Below are positions 42,561 through 50,548 of a stretch of DNA of 64,000 nt, piece by piece. Source of the DNA: Vibrio hepatarius (GTDB lineage Bacteria; Pseudomonadota; Gammaproteobacteria; Enterobacterales; Vibrionaceae); the NCBI RefSeq assembly GCF_018860525.1, contig NZ_JAHKPM010000054.1, forward strand, positions 52,928 to 116,927, written 5' to 3'. The notes under the pieces are model-generated. The model made no database searches. It had not been told where the DNA came from and saw only the letters and a program-made list of their open reading frames with translations. The position numbers were made by a program, and so were the translations under genes. Each line of letters opens with the position of its first letter. Within the stretch, counting starts at the first letter, position 1.

Positions 42561-42857
42561 TTAACCATTAATCTTGGTATTTTCCACGCGAGCTTTCAGT
42601 TTTTGCCCAGGACGGAAGGTGACAACGCGGCGTGCACTGATTGGAATATCTTCACCCGTCTTTGGGTTTCGACCCGGCCGTTCATTCTTCTCTCGAAGAT
42701 CAAAATTCCCGAATCCAGACAGTTTTACCTGTTCGCCACTTTCTAGTGCCTTACGAATTTCTTCGAAAAACGCTTCAACCGTTTCCTTGGCATCCCGTTT
42801 ACTGTATCCAAGCTTTTCAAACAGGTTCTCAGCCAAATCGGCCTTTGTGAGCGCCAT
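42561..42857 (-). CDS. ihfA: Integration host factor alpha subunit
   Basis: 98 residues, nearly the full E. coli length, with M-A-L-T-K-A-D-L at the N terminus, S-G-F-G-N-F and R-P-G-R-N-P-K-T-G, the DNA-intercalating Pro arm, and R-R-V-V-T-F-R-P-G-Q-K-L. It forms the IHF heterodimer with IhfB, bending DNA at promoters (notably sigma-54 promoters) and recombination sites. In E. coli and, as I recall, V. cholerae the gene follows pheT; here it is about 18 kb away and monocistronic. Confidence 0.97.
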   Translation of the reverse strand: MALTKADLAENLFEKLGYSKRDAKETVEAFFEEIRKALESGEQVKLSGFGNFDLREKNERPGRNPKTGEDIPISARRVVTFRPGQKLKARVENTKING

Positions 42858-43175
42858 AAAACTTTCCTCAAAGCTGTGTTTAACATTGCTGCCTAATCAG
42901 CAGCGCCAAAGCATTTTGCCCAGCCAATCAACAACATATCGGCTCTACTTGGGAAAGTGTATGCCAACCTTCTGATTTTCGCCAACTTTTTTATTAGCTG
43001 AACATGCCTTTAGTGTTAATTTTATCATAAATAAGGTGTGAAAACATCTAGTATTACTTTATTAAAAGCTTATTTTTCAATGCATTAAAATGAATATCGA
43101 GGTGAATTGTTAACACTAAAATAATATTATTGGGTGCGATAAAATTATTCTTATTTACCTCAATTTCAAAACGAT

Positions 43176-43188
43176 TCGCAATTTGCAT
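43176..43188. promoter_or_regulatory. LuxO-site-like element
   Basis: The minus strand reads ATGCAAATTGCGA, 11 of 13 positions of the LuxO consensus TTGCAWWWTGCAA. It lies about 130 bases upstream of the sigma-54-like promoter, a distance compatible with enhancer binding. Confidence 0.25.
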
Positions 43189-43315
43189 AGTGTTCGTCAT
43201 TTATAGACAGAGATAATGTTGCTCCACTTTTTGATTACCCGCTAAAACATCACATATGCGACTAACTTACTAATAACCTAAATAAAAATCACATAGATCA
43301 TTTCAGGTATGACTA

Positions 43316-43331
43316 TGGCACTCATTATGCT
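43316..43331 (+). promoter_or_regulatory. Sigma-54-type promoter
   Basis: TGGCACTCATTATGCT has the invariant GG and GC exactly ten bases apart and one mismatch in the -12 box against TGGCAC-N5-TTGCW. Transcription would begin near 43342, about 86 bases before the 81-aa gene. Confidence 0.6.
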
Positions 43332-43427
43332 TTATCTCAGTATCAACCAAAAAGTGGCAAGATTTTGTCTAAGTCACTTCCTAGTCTGAACGGTTTTTCA
43401 GACTGGTATAGCTAGGAGATACGTATT

Positions 43428-43673
43428 ATGGAAATTCATCGTCATACATACTACCGACTTATTCACCACGGTATCAAATGTTTGTTGGTCGAACGGATAG
43501 GACATTTTACTGAACATGAGTACCATGACTATCTGAACCATATGACTGGAAAATCAAGTTGTTTTGCCATGAGTAATGAAGAATTACAGGTTGCTGTTTC
43601 GAACTTGAAAGAAGAAGGATACTTAGAGGATATAAAACCCATGATATCATCACTTGAAATGTATTCACAATAG
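43428..43673 (+). CDS. Unknown 81-aa protein behind a sigma-54-like promoter
   Basis: Small soluble protein without signal peptide or membrane segment, with many His and Tyr at the N terminus (M-E-I-H-R-H-T-Y-Y-R-L-I-H-H-G) and an acidic helical C terminus. No family recognised. AGGAG nine bases upstream supports the start. It is bracketed by a sigma-54-like promoter and UTR hairpin on one side and a 13-bp-stem terminator on the other, so it is a self-contained transcription unit. That argues for a regulated small protein (motility, nitrogen, or quorum signalling are typical sigma-54 themes), but the function is unknown. Confidence 0.7.
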   Translation: MEIHRHTYYRLIHHGIKCLLVERIGHFTEHEYHDYLNHMTGKSSCFAMSNEELQVAVSNLKEEGYLEDIKPMISSLEMYSQ

Positions 43674-43725
43674 ATACTTAGTGGTGCTGCTTAACAACCT
43701 CCAAGTTTATGGAAAGTCGTATAAT

Positions 43726-43755
43726 TTTAAGTCAGTTATTGGTAACTGACTTAAA
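43726..43755 (+). terminator. Terminator after the 81-aa gene
   Basis: TTTAAGTCAGTTA (43726-43738) and TAACTGACTTAAA (43743-43755) form a perfect 13-bp stem with a TTGG loop, followed by TTATT. Confidence 0.8.
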
Positions 43756-43852
43756 TTATTCCAACAAGTTTGGTCCTTAGTGCCTTTAGATCTATGTTCA
43801 TTGCTCATATTTCGTTAAACTGTGCTGAATATTGGAACTTTAGATTTTTGCA

Positions 43853-44404
43853 ATGAAACAGTTAATAGATTTTATTCCTCTCGTCATCTTTTTTGTCCTG
43901 TATAAAACCCAAGACATCTATGTTGCAACTGGAGCCCTGATTATTGCGACTGCAATTCAGGTTATACTCACTTATCTTTTATACAAAAAAGTAGAAAAGA
44001 TGCAGTTGATTACCTTCATCATGGTTGCTTTTTTTGGTGGTATGACAATTTTCCTCCATGATGAAAACTTTATAAAATGGAAAGTAACCATTGTATACAT
44101 TGTCTTTTCACTTGGCCTTGCAATAAGTCATGTTATAGGTAAATCAGCGATTAAAAGCATGCTAGGTAAGGAGATTCAATTACCTGACAATGTGTGGACT
44201 AAAGTAACATGGGCATGGGTCGTGTTCTTTTCATTTTGTGCCGGACTAAACATATATGTTGCTTATGAACTACCACTCGACACATGGGTGAACTTCAAAG
44301 TATTTGGTTTATTGGCAGCAACCTTTGGCTTTACCTTGCTCACTGGTATCTATATATATAAACACTTGCCAAAAGAAAAATCTGAACCTAATTCTGACGA
44401 ATAA
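43853..44404 (+). CDS. yciB: Inner membrane septation protein YciB (IspA)
   Basis: 183 residues with about five membrane segments. The family opening M-K-Q-L-I-D-F-I-P-L-V-I-F-F and the loop F-I-K-W-K-V-T-I-V-Y plus K-V-T-W-A-W-V-V-F-F match YciB. The protein is linked to cell-envelope synthesis and septation in Shigella and E. coli. It is followed by yciI, the usual partner gene. No RBS of note. Confidence 0.93.
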   Translation: MKQLIDFIPLVIFFVLYKTQDIYVATGALIIATAIQVILTYLLYKKVEKMQLITFIMVAFFGGMTIFLHDENFIKWKVTIVYIVFSLGLAISHVIGKSAIKSMLGKEIQLPDNVWTKVTWAWVVFFSFCAGLNIYVAYELPLDTWVNFKVFGLLAATFGFTLLTGIYIYKHLPKEKSEPNSDE

Positions 44405-44689
44405 TTACTTTGAATTCTGCCTAGTGAATTTTCTAGATTGAATTTTGTTTAAAGAGTTTACAAATCAGACTTATTTTTCCCTTGCAGCGGCCATGAGTAA
44501 TGGCTGCTGCACGCGGTAATCTATAATTAGGCTGCACATAATGCGAAAGCAACACTTCGCATCATAAAACAACATAGATCTCACAGTTTACTGTCAAAAC
44601 CTCTTTAAAAAGCTGTTACATTCTGTACAGTTAGGGATCAAAAAATCTAGACAATGCCTCTCGACATTTCTAAATATGAGGATAGTAAT

Positions 44690-44986
44690 ATGTGGTATGT
44701 AATTTTCTCACAAGACGTTAAAAATTCACTTGAAAAGCGATTGAATGCTCGCCCAGATCATTTAGCTCGTTTACAAAAACTTCAAGATGAAGGACGCCTG
44801 CTAACTGCAGGTCCGATGCCAGCCATTGATTCAAATGATCCAGGTGAAGCCGGTTTTTCAGGCTCAACCGTTATTGCGGAGTTCGACTCTCTTCAACAAG
44901 CTCAACAATGGGCTGATAATGACCCATACGTCGAAGCCGGCGTCTATGAGCAAGTAATAATTAAGCCTTACAAAAAAGTGTTCTAA
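44690..44986 (+). CDS. yciI: YciI family protein
   Basis: 98 residues from ATG 44690, chosen because GAGGA lies at proper distance; an upstream in-frame ATG adds 12 residues unlike the family. M-W-Y-V-I-F-S-Q-D, R-P-D-H-L-A-R-L-Q and A-G-P-M-P are the YciI hallmarks, the His being the conserved pocket residue, and A-D-N-D-P-Y-V-E-A-G-V-Y near the end completes the dimer fold. Enzymatic activity is not established for this protein. It is followed one base later by the pilotin gene. Confidence 0.92.
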   Translation: MWYVIFSQDVKNSLEKRLNARPDHLARLQKLQDEGRLLTAGPMPAIDSNDPGEAGFSGSTVIAEFDSLQQAQQWADNDPYVEAGVYEQVIIKPYKKVF

Positions 44987-44987
44987 A

Positions 44988-45380
44988 ATGAAGCTGAAAT
45001 TTATCCTAGGTATACTTGCAACGATTTTAGTGACAGGCTGCTCTTCTTCAGGAGAGAAACGTCAGCTTGAAATGCTGGCGCATAGCCGAGCTAGTGTGAT
45101 TGCAGCAGAGCTCCCAATGGAAGTAGGCCCTCTTTCCATTATGAGAGCAAGCTCTAAAGGAACTATGATAGAAATAATGATGGTCTACAACCAAGATGCT
45201 CCAGGTGCTAAACCAATTCAGCAAGTTTTCCAGACCAGTATCAAGAGTTACTGCTCCGACAACGAAACTAAGAATAACTTAGACGTGGGAATAATCTATA
45301 GGATAAAAATGCGCAATGCTCGAGGCCAATTAATGGTTGATGAAATAGTTACCAAACAGGTCTGTCAAGCAAACCAATAA
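44988..45380 (+). CDS. aspS: Type II secretion pilotin lipoprotein, AspS-like
   Basis: 130 residues. Lipobox L-V-T-G-C places the lipidated Cys at residue 18. The mature part has L-E-M-L-A-H-S-R-A near the start, L-P-M-E-V-G-P-L-S-I, Y-N-Q-D and two Cys (S-Y-C, and K-Q-V-C near the end), which matches the GspS/AspS pilotin family with its disulfide. These lipoproteins carry the secretin GspD to the outer membrane. The lipase encoded at 57.8 kb is a likely substrate of that system. Probably co-transcribed with yciI. Confidence 0.8.
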   Translation: MKLKFILGILATILVTGCSSSGEKRQLEMLAHSRASVIAAELPMEVGPLSIMRASSKGTMIEIMMVYNQDAPGAKPIQQVFQTSIKSYCSDNETKNNLDVGIIYRIKMRNARGQLMVDEIVTKQVCQANQ

Positions 45381-45718
45381 CCCCCTTTTTATCTGCCTTT
45401 ATGGGCCCAACTGATGAGCTGATGGGCCCTTATCTCCTAGAACGAAAAAACTCTCCATACAAGTTTAAATTGAACTGAGATCCGTACTTAAATTACATAT
45501 TTAACAATTAAATTATGAAGTTTTTATTACAGCTAAAAGCCTCTCACATTTAAGCAAATTTACTAAGTGTGCGCCATCCAACAACATTATTAATATAAAT
45601 GTCATTTACTCTTCGAGCATCCATAGTCAATAAGTCTGTGGCCTCTTGTTTCTATGTTGACGTCAAAGCATTCCACACCTAAATTTTTATTGTTAGAGTC
45701 ACGACAAAGAGGTCCCCC
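45381..45718. other. Gene-free stretch after aspS
   Basis: 338 bases. GGGCCCA (45403-45409) and TGGGCCC (45423-45429) form a stem with a 13-base loop that could end the yciI-aspS transcript; the T tract is poor. Otherwise nothing recognised. Confidence 0.5.
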
Positions 45719-45934
45719 ATGAAGCGCGCAAGCAATTCCTATCGTTTGCAATTAATTAAAGAGATTGCCACAAGGAAAGAACGACTAGACGTTGATGACC
45801 CTATGGCTAGCTATATTCAACAACTTCTAGATTCTGGGCCTAATTCCGATAATCAAAAAGAACAAACTCAGCGTTTCATTGGTAATCACTTTGATGCGCA
45901 TACTGGTGGGTGGGTCAGTGACGAATGGGAATGA
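45719..45934 (+). CDS. Unknown 71-aa protein
   Basis: Small, charged, mostly helical protein with no signal peptide; it ends in F-D-A-H-T-G-G-W-V-S-D-E-W-E. AAAGAGG eight bases upstream supports the ATG. No family recognised. It is in a plus-strand position next to a convergent DUF1289 gene. The codon pattern looks coding, but the case rests mainly on RBS and length. Confidence 0.5.
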   Translation: MKRASNSYRLQLIKEIATRKERLDVDDPMASYIQQLLDSGPNSDNQKEQTQRFIGNHFDAHTGGWVSDEWE

Positions 45935-45970
45935 TAGTGACAAGGTATAATTACAGTGTAAAACGCCACT

Positions 45971-46219
45971 TTAAAACAATTCTTGCTGCGCGCTAGGTTG
46001 TGACGGCGTCACATCAGTTTCATTGTGGCTACCTTTGTGTTTCCTGTAGTACCTCTGGCGGCACAATTTGATAATATGGATCTGCTCTGATGGAGAAAAA
46101 GTTAGCCAATTAAAGCGCTCTTCTCGCTTACGCATACACCCTTTACAGTACCCTTTTTCATCCACGGTACAGACTCCTATGCAAGGACTAGGGACAACAA
46201 AAAATTCTAGCTGTTCCAT
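45971..46219 (-). CDS. DUF1289 family protein
   Basis: 82 residues. The N-terminal Cys motif P-S-P-C-I-G-V-C-x7-G-Y-C-K-G-C is the DUF1289 signature and probably binds a metal or Fe-S centre. It is followed by the usual E-R-F-N-W helix. The extra C-terminal tail (about 60-82) is polar and variable. Function unknown. Cytosolic. Confidence 0.9.
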   Translation of the reverse strand: MEQLEFFVVPSPCIGVCTVDEKGYCKGCMRKREERFNWLTFSPSEQIHIIKLCRQRYYRKHKGSHNETDVTPSQPSAQQELF

Positions 46220-46417
46220 ATTAACTTCTCTCTGTACTATTGTATTAAGTTAAGCCTACTCATAAACATAAGCTAAATAACTCAATAAGTTTCACTACGA
46301 AATGATGAATAAACCATGACTCTAGACTGACAAAAACCAAGCTTTTCCACCTATACTTAGTAACATAAAAATCGTCTAAACGTCGATATAGAGTTTTATA
46401 TTCCGGAGTTTATTACT

Positions 46418-46864
46418 ATGAAGTTTAGTCCAAAAACGTTACTTGCAGCTGTCGTGCTACCCATTTTAATGACAGCATGTGCAAGCAATGGTAGTGACGC
46501 AAAACAAATAACAGCCCAAGATCTTCAACACCATAATTGGGAACTGGTAAGTATCGATGGTGAAAACATATCTTCTACTGAGCAACAAAAGAACCCACGT
46601 CTTGAAATCGGCGAAAAATTAATGGCAAATGGAAATGCTGGTTGCAATAATTTCTTCGGCCAAGCTGAACTTAAAAATAATCAGTTTCGTATCGAAAAAA
46701 TGGGGATGACGATGAAAATGTGCATCGGAGAAGCAATGAATCTTGAACAGACGTTTTCGAAAACATTATCACAATGGAGTGATATCACCTTAACTAAAGA
46801 TAGTTTCACCCTAATGAACGAGTCCCATACACTGATTTTTAAGCTTCAAGACTGGAAAAAATAA
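46418..46864 (+). CDS. META domain lipoprotein (HslJ-like)
   Basis: 148 residues. Lipobox M-T-A-C (Cys21) follows a signal peptide. The META domain covers about 38-146, with W-E-L-V-S-I-D-G, N-A-G-C-N-N-F-F-G and M-G-M-T-M-K-M-C, both Cys of the family being present. HslJ-type proteins are envelope stress or drug-tolerance lipoproteins. It is a monocistronic gene with a strong terminator 24 bases after the stop. Confidence 0.9.
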   Translation: MKFSPKTLLAAVVLPILMTACASNGSDAKQITAQDLQHHNWELVSIDGENISSTEQQKNPRLEIGEKLMANGNAGCNNFFGQAELKNNQFRIEKMGMTMKMCIGEAMNLEQTFSKTLSQWSDITLTKDSFTLMNESHTLIFKLQDWKK

Positions 46865-46888
46865 CTTAACACTTATCCACACCTATTG

Positions 46889-46926
46889 AGCCCTTACTAC
46901 CTATTAGGTCAGTAAGGGCTTTTTTT
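46889..46926 (+). terminator. Terminator after META gene
   Basis: AGCCCTTACT-ACCT / AGGT-AGTAAGGGCT gives about 14 paired bases with a one-base bulge, followed directly by six T. Strong intrinsic terminator. Confidence 0.92.
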
Positions 46927-47018
46927 GTATGCTAGATACCAAAGCTGTTTACTTTCCCACTATATACCTCAAATATATAAAACAAATAAATTTTTTCCGT
47001 CATAATGAATGAAAGCTA

Positions 47019-47038
47019 CTGATAGTACGGTCTATCAG
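47019..47038. repeat. Inverted repeat before the ABC importer operon
   Basis: CTGATAG and CTATCAG are perfect 7-bp arms around a 6-base centre, 35 bases before the first importer gene. Possible operator. A TPP riboswitch motif was not found. Confidence 0.45.
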
Positions 47039-47073
47039 AATGTCGTTAATTCAGATTTTAAAAAAGGGCTCTC

Positions 47074-48216
47074 ATGACTAAGCTGATTACATTTTTTGCT
47101 GGTTTACTTTTATCACTCAATGTCATGGCTGAAAAGGGCTGGAACGAAATTACAGAAAAGGCAAAAGGGCAAACTGTCTACTTCCATGCTTGGGGAGGCA
47201 GTCAAGAAATTAACAACTATCTTCGCTGGGCAAATCAAACGCTGCAAAAGCAGTATGGGATAACCCTCAAGCATGTAAAGGTCACTGATATAGCGGAGAC
47301 AACAGCACGCTTAATCGCTGAAAAAGCAGCTTCCAAAGATGTTCAAGGAAGCGTAGATTTGGTGTGGATAAATGGTGAGAACTTTAAGTCAATGAAGCAT
47401 AGCCAATTACTATTTGGCCCTTTTGTTGAGCGTTTACCAAACTGGGAAAAGGTCAACAAATCCCTACCCGTCACCAGTGATTTTTCAGAACCAACGGAAG
47501 GACTTGAAGCACCATGGGGAGTTGGTCAGCTTGTTTTTATTCACGATAAAGTGAAATTAAACAACCCGCCTGCCTCATTTAATGAACTTCTCAGCTATGC
47601 CAAGGCATTCCCGAACAAATTGACCTATCCTCGTCCCCCTGCATTTCACGGTACTAGCTTTTTAAAAGCTTTACTCATTGAATTAACCAATAACGATCCT
47701 TCTCTAAGTAAGCCTGTTAACGAAGTCGATTTTTCTGCAGTGACAAACCCGTTATGGTCGTATTTGGATGAATTTCATAAAGTGGCGTGGCGTCAAGGGA
47801 AACAATTTCCAGCGAGTGCTGCAGAAACAGTACAATTACTGGATGATGGACAGCTTGATATTGCTATCACTTTTAACCCTAATTCAGTCTATTCGGCTCA
47901 GATAAATGGTAATTTAGCCAAAAGTACAACCGTATATGCGATGGATGCGGGCGCCCTTTCAAATATTCACTTTTTAGCCATTCCATGGAACGCTAGTGCT
48001 AAAGAAGGTGCTCTTGTCACAATCAATTTTTTATTAGGCTCTGAAGCTCAATCCCGTAAAGGCGATATTTCAATCTGGGGAGATCCTTCCGTACTCAACA
48101 ACCAATACCTTACAGGAAGTGCAAAAAAGACCGCCTTATTTGAGTCAATTGTCGAGCCACACCCTAGCTGGCAAGCGGCACTAGAGTCAGAGTGGCACAA
48201 GCGCTACGGTAACTAA
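47074..48216 (+). CDS. ynjB: ABC transporter substrate-binding protein (YnjB-like)
   Basis: 380 residues. A signal peptide covers 1-19 (V-M-A-E). Extracellular solute-binding fold: W-G-G-S-Q-E-I-N early, V-D-L-V-W-I-N-G-E-N-F, A-P-W-G-V-G-Q, and A-I-P-W-N-A-S. This is the YnjB branch related to thiamine/iron-type binding proteins. The ligand is unknown. The operon order ynjB-ynjC-ynjD-ynjF matches that of E. coli minus ynjA and ynjE. Confidence 0.88.
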   Translation: MTKLITFFAGLLLSLNVMAEKGWNEITEKAKGQTVYFHAWGGSQEINNYLRWANQTLQKQYGITLKHVKVTDIAETTARLIAEKAASKDVQGSVDLVWINGENFKSMKHSQLLFGPFVERLPNWEKVNKSLPVTSDFSEPTEGLEAPWGVGQLVFIHDKVKLNNPPASFNELLSYAKAFPNKLTYPRPPAFHGTSFLKALLIELTNNDPSLSKPVNEVDFSAVTNPLWSYLDEFHKVAWRQGKQFPASAAETVQLLDDGQLDIAITFNPNSVYSAQINGNLAKSTTVYAMDAGALSNIHFLAIPWNASAKEGALVTINFLLGSEAQSRKGDISIWGDPSVLNNQYLTGSAKKTALFESIVEPHPSWQAALESEWHKRYGN

Positions 48217-48225
48217 GAAAAACAG

Positions 48226-49932
48226 ATGTTCAGAACCACATACATAGTGTTAATACTCATTTGTATCGCACCAACAATTCCTGGATTGCTCGGAGTACTA
48301 CTTTCCTCATTAGGTTATGTTCCTCCCGTCGGCCTTTTTGAATTGTCTTTATCTAATTACAAAGCGTTTTTTTCTTGGCCAGGGATTAACCACTCCATAG
48401 TACTGACCTTATTTAGTTCCATAGCCAGTACTTATCTTGCTTGTTTTATTTGCTTTGCCGTTTTACAAAAACTTTGGTTAGGAAAGCATTGGTCAAAGCT
48501 AGAGGTATTACTTGCACCTCTATTGGCGATGCCACACGTCGCCTTTGCCATTGGCTTTGCATTTCTTTTTGCACCTACGGGCATGATCGCGCGCATCTTA
48601 GCCGAAACATCTGACCTCATCCCTGATACACAAAATGTAACTTGGTTTGTGCATGACCCCCATGCCATTGGGCTGACGGTTGCTTTAACCTTGAAAGAAA
48701 TCCCATTTTTACTTTTAATGAGCATACCCATATTACAGCAACTAAAGATAGATAAAATTCATAAGGTAAGCACTTCACTTGGTTATTCACCTGTTGAAAT
48801 GTGGTGGAAAGCCATCTTCCCGTTGTGGCTGGTTAAAATGCGTTTTGCTCTGTTTGCCGTTATTGCTTATGGGGTTTCGGTTGTCGATCTAAGCTTAATT
48901 TTGGGACCAACAAACCCTCCCACTCTCGCTGTTTTGGTGTGGCAATGGTTTAACGACCCTGATTTATCTTTACTACCTCGAGCGGCATCTGGCGCTGTTA
49001 TGCTGTTCCTTATAGCCAGTTCCTTACTCATTTTCGTTGTTATAACTGAGAAAACATTAGTTGGACCATTAGGCCGTTGGCAGTTTTCCGGGCGTCATGG
49101 TACTAACCTACCGGGCAAAACTTTATTCGCTTTCTCAGTGGTAGTATCCGGAGTAATGCTACCCCTGATGATGATTTGGAGCATAGCCCATCGATGGCGT
49201 TTTCCTGATATATTACCAAGCCGCTATAGCCTACGTTTTTGGAATAATGAATGGGATAATATTTGGCCAACCATTAATCACAGCCTCATTATCGCAATGA
49301 CCACTGCATGCATTAGCCTGCTGCTCGCCGTTCTCGCTCATGAATACCGGCTACGATTTAAAGTGTGTTTGCCCAAATATATCATTGCACTGCCTATGCT
49401 AATCCCGCAGCTTTCTATCCTGTTTGGCATTCAGATTACCAGTTTGTATTTGCTAGATAGCAGCTATTATCTTGGGGTGATCTGGTCACATATATTCTTT
49501 GCATTTCCTCTGGTTTATTTGGCATTAGATGGTCCGTGGCAAAGCTACAACAATAAATACAGTAAAGTGGGGCTCAGTTTAGGCAAAACGCCTCTATCCG
49601 TTTTCTTTAAAATCAAAGTAAAGCTGCTAATGCCCGCTTTATGGTACGCATGGGCAGTAGGTGCCAGCGTAAGTTTGGCGCAATACCTTCCTACCTTAAT
49701 GCTAGGTGGTGGACGAATAACAACTGTCACAACAGAAGCGGTAGCATTATCAAGTGGCTTTGATAGGCGTGTCACTGCCATCTATGCTCTATGGCAAGCT
49801 TTATTACCGTTTATTTTCTTTGCGACCGCCATGATTATGAGCATAATCGTTAGGCGTCGTAACGGTTACCGATGCACTAATAAGGAAACACTTTCACGTG
49901 ACACTGTCGCTAGAAAACATCACCATTTATAA
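48226..49932 (+). CDS. ynjC: ABC transporter permease (YnjC-like, duplicated)
   Basis: 568 residues with about 12 membrane segments in two halves, each holding a binding-protein-dependent permease domain. The EAA-type loops are around G-Y-S-P-V-E-M-W-W-K-A-I-F-P and G-K-T-P-L-S-V-F-F-K-I-K. Both halves of the channel are thus in one chain, as in YnjC and ThiP. Its last 35 bases overlap the ATPase gene start. Confidence 0.9.
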   Translation: MFRTTYIVLILICIAPTIPGLLGVLLSSLGYVPPVGLFELSLSNYKAFFSWPGINHSIVLTLFSSIASTYLACFICFAVLQKLWLGKHWSKLEVLLAPLLAMPHVAFAIGFAFLFAPTGMIARILAETSDLIPDTQNVTWFVHDPHAIGLTVALTLKEIPFLLLMSIPILQQLKIDKIHKVSTSLGYSPVEMWWKAIFPLWLVKMRFALFAVIAYGVSVVDLSLILGPTNPPTLAVLVWQWFNDPDLSLLPRAASGAVMLFLIASSLLIFVVITEKTLVGPLGRWQFSGRHGTNLPGKTLFAFSVVVSGVMLPLMMIWSIAHRWRFPDILPSRYSLRFWNNEWDNIWPTINHSLIIAMTTACISLLLAVLAHEYRLRFKVCLPKYIIALPMLIPQLSILFGIQITSLYLLDSSYYLGVIWSHIFFAFPLVYLALDGPWQSYNNKYSKVGLSLGKTPLSVFFKIKVKLLMPALWYAWAVGASVSLAQYLPTLMLGGGRITTVTTEAVALSSGFDRRVTAIYALWQALLPFIFFATAMIMSIIVRRRNGYRCTNKETLSRDTVARKHHHL

Positions 49933-50548
49933 AAATAGTGGCGAGACTTTAATGTCTGACTTAACTCTCTCAGCTTCCTCTGACGAAGTGATCTGTCTAA
50001 TGGGGCCAAGTGGTTGTGGTAAGTCTACACTATTAAGCCTCATTGCCGGTCATATGAGCCCAGAGTTTCATTACGCAGGACACATCGAGCTAAACGGTAT
50101 CAATCTCACTCAACTAGAGCCACACCTTAGGAGGGTTGGGATTCTTTTTCAAGATGACCTCTTGTTTCCTCACTTAAATGTCTGGCAAAACTTAGCCTTT
50201 GCCTTACCAAATAAAATCAAAGGTGAGCAACGATACCAGGAAGCAATGTCCGCACTTAACAAGGTCGAACTCTCACCGCTAGCGGAGTCTTTCCCCGATC
50301 AGATATCAGGAGGACAGCGTGCCCGTATTAGTTTGGTCAGAATGCTTCTCGCTCAACCCAAGTTAGCCCTACTAGACGAACCATTTAGTAAGTTAGATAA
50401 AGAGCTTAGGATGCAGTTTCGTGATTGGGTCATGGCGCAGTTATCTCAAGCCAATATTCCAACAATCATGGTCACTCATGACTTTGATGATATACCTAAA
50501 CATGGGCGAGTATTTAACTGGCCATGGAGCCACTCACATGCTAGATAG
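49898..50548 (+). CDS. ynjD: ABC transporter ATP-binding protein (YnjD-like)
   Basis: 216 residues. Walker A is G-P-S-G-C-G-K-S-T, the signature motif is I-S-G-G-Q-R-A-R, Walker B is L-A-L-L-D-E-P-F, and the switch His is in M-V-T-H-D-F. The GTG start lies inside the permease gene with AGGAAAC nine bases upstream. It powers import of the YnjB ligand. The last codons overlap the ynjF-like start. Confidence 0.92.
   Translation: MTLSLENITIYKNSGETLMSDLTLSASSDEVICLMGPSGCGKSTLLSLIAGHMSPEFHYAGHIELNGINLTQLEPHLRRVGILFQDDLLFPHLNVWQNLAFALPNKIKGEQRYQEAMSALNKVELSPLAESFPDQISGGQRARISLVRMLLAQPKLALLDEPFSKLDKELRMQFRDWVMAQLSQANIPTIMVTHDFDDIPKHGRVFNWPWSHSHAR

Larger units (their letters stand above)
42858..43427. 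other. Regulatory region between ihfA and the 81-aa gene
   Basis: 570-base AT-rich region. It must hold the ihfA promoter (not singled out) and, on the plus side, a sigma-54-like promoter, a LuxO-like element and a 5'-UTR hairpin (43383-43404, AGTCTGA / TCAGACT) just before the ribosome site. No gene seen. Confidence 0.6.

Noticed and set aside
43332..43427. Qrr-type sRNA downstream of the sigma-54-like promoter
   Set aside because: The conserved Qrr core and its 3' terminator are not found, and an RBS and ORF follow instead.
46927..47073. TPP riboswitch before the thiamine-like ABC importer genes
   Set aside because: The conserved CTGAGA and ACCTGA thi-box bases are absent; only a 7-bp inverted repeat is found.
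50421..50537. 39-codon N-terminal extension of the ynjF-like gene
   Set aside because: It lies out of frame inside the ATPase gene, and a GGAG sits at the right distance from the ATG at 50538.
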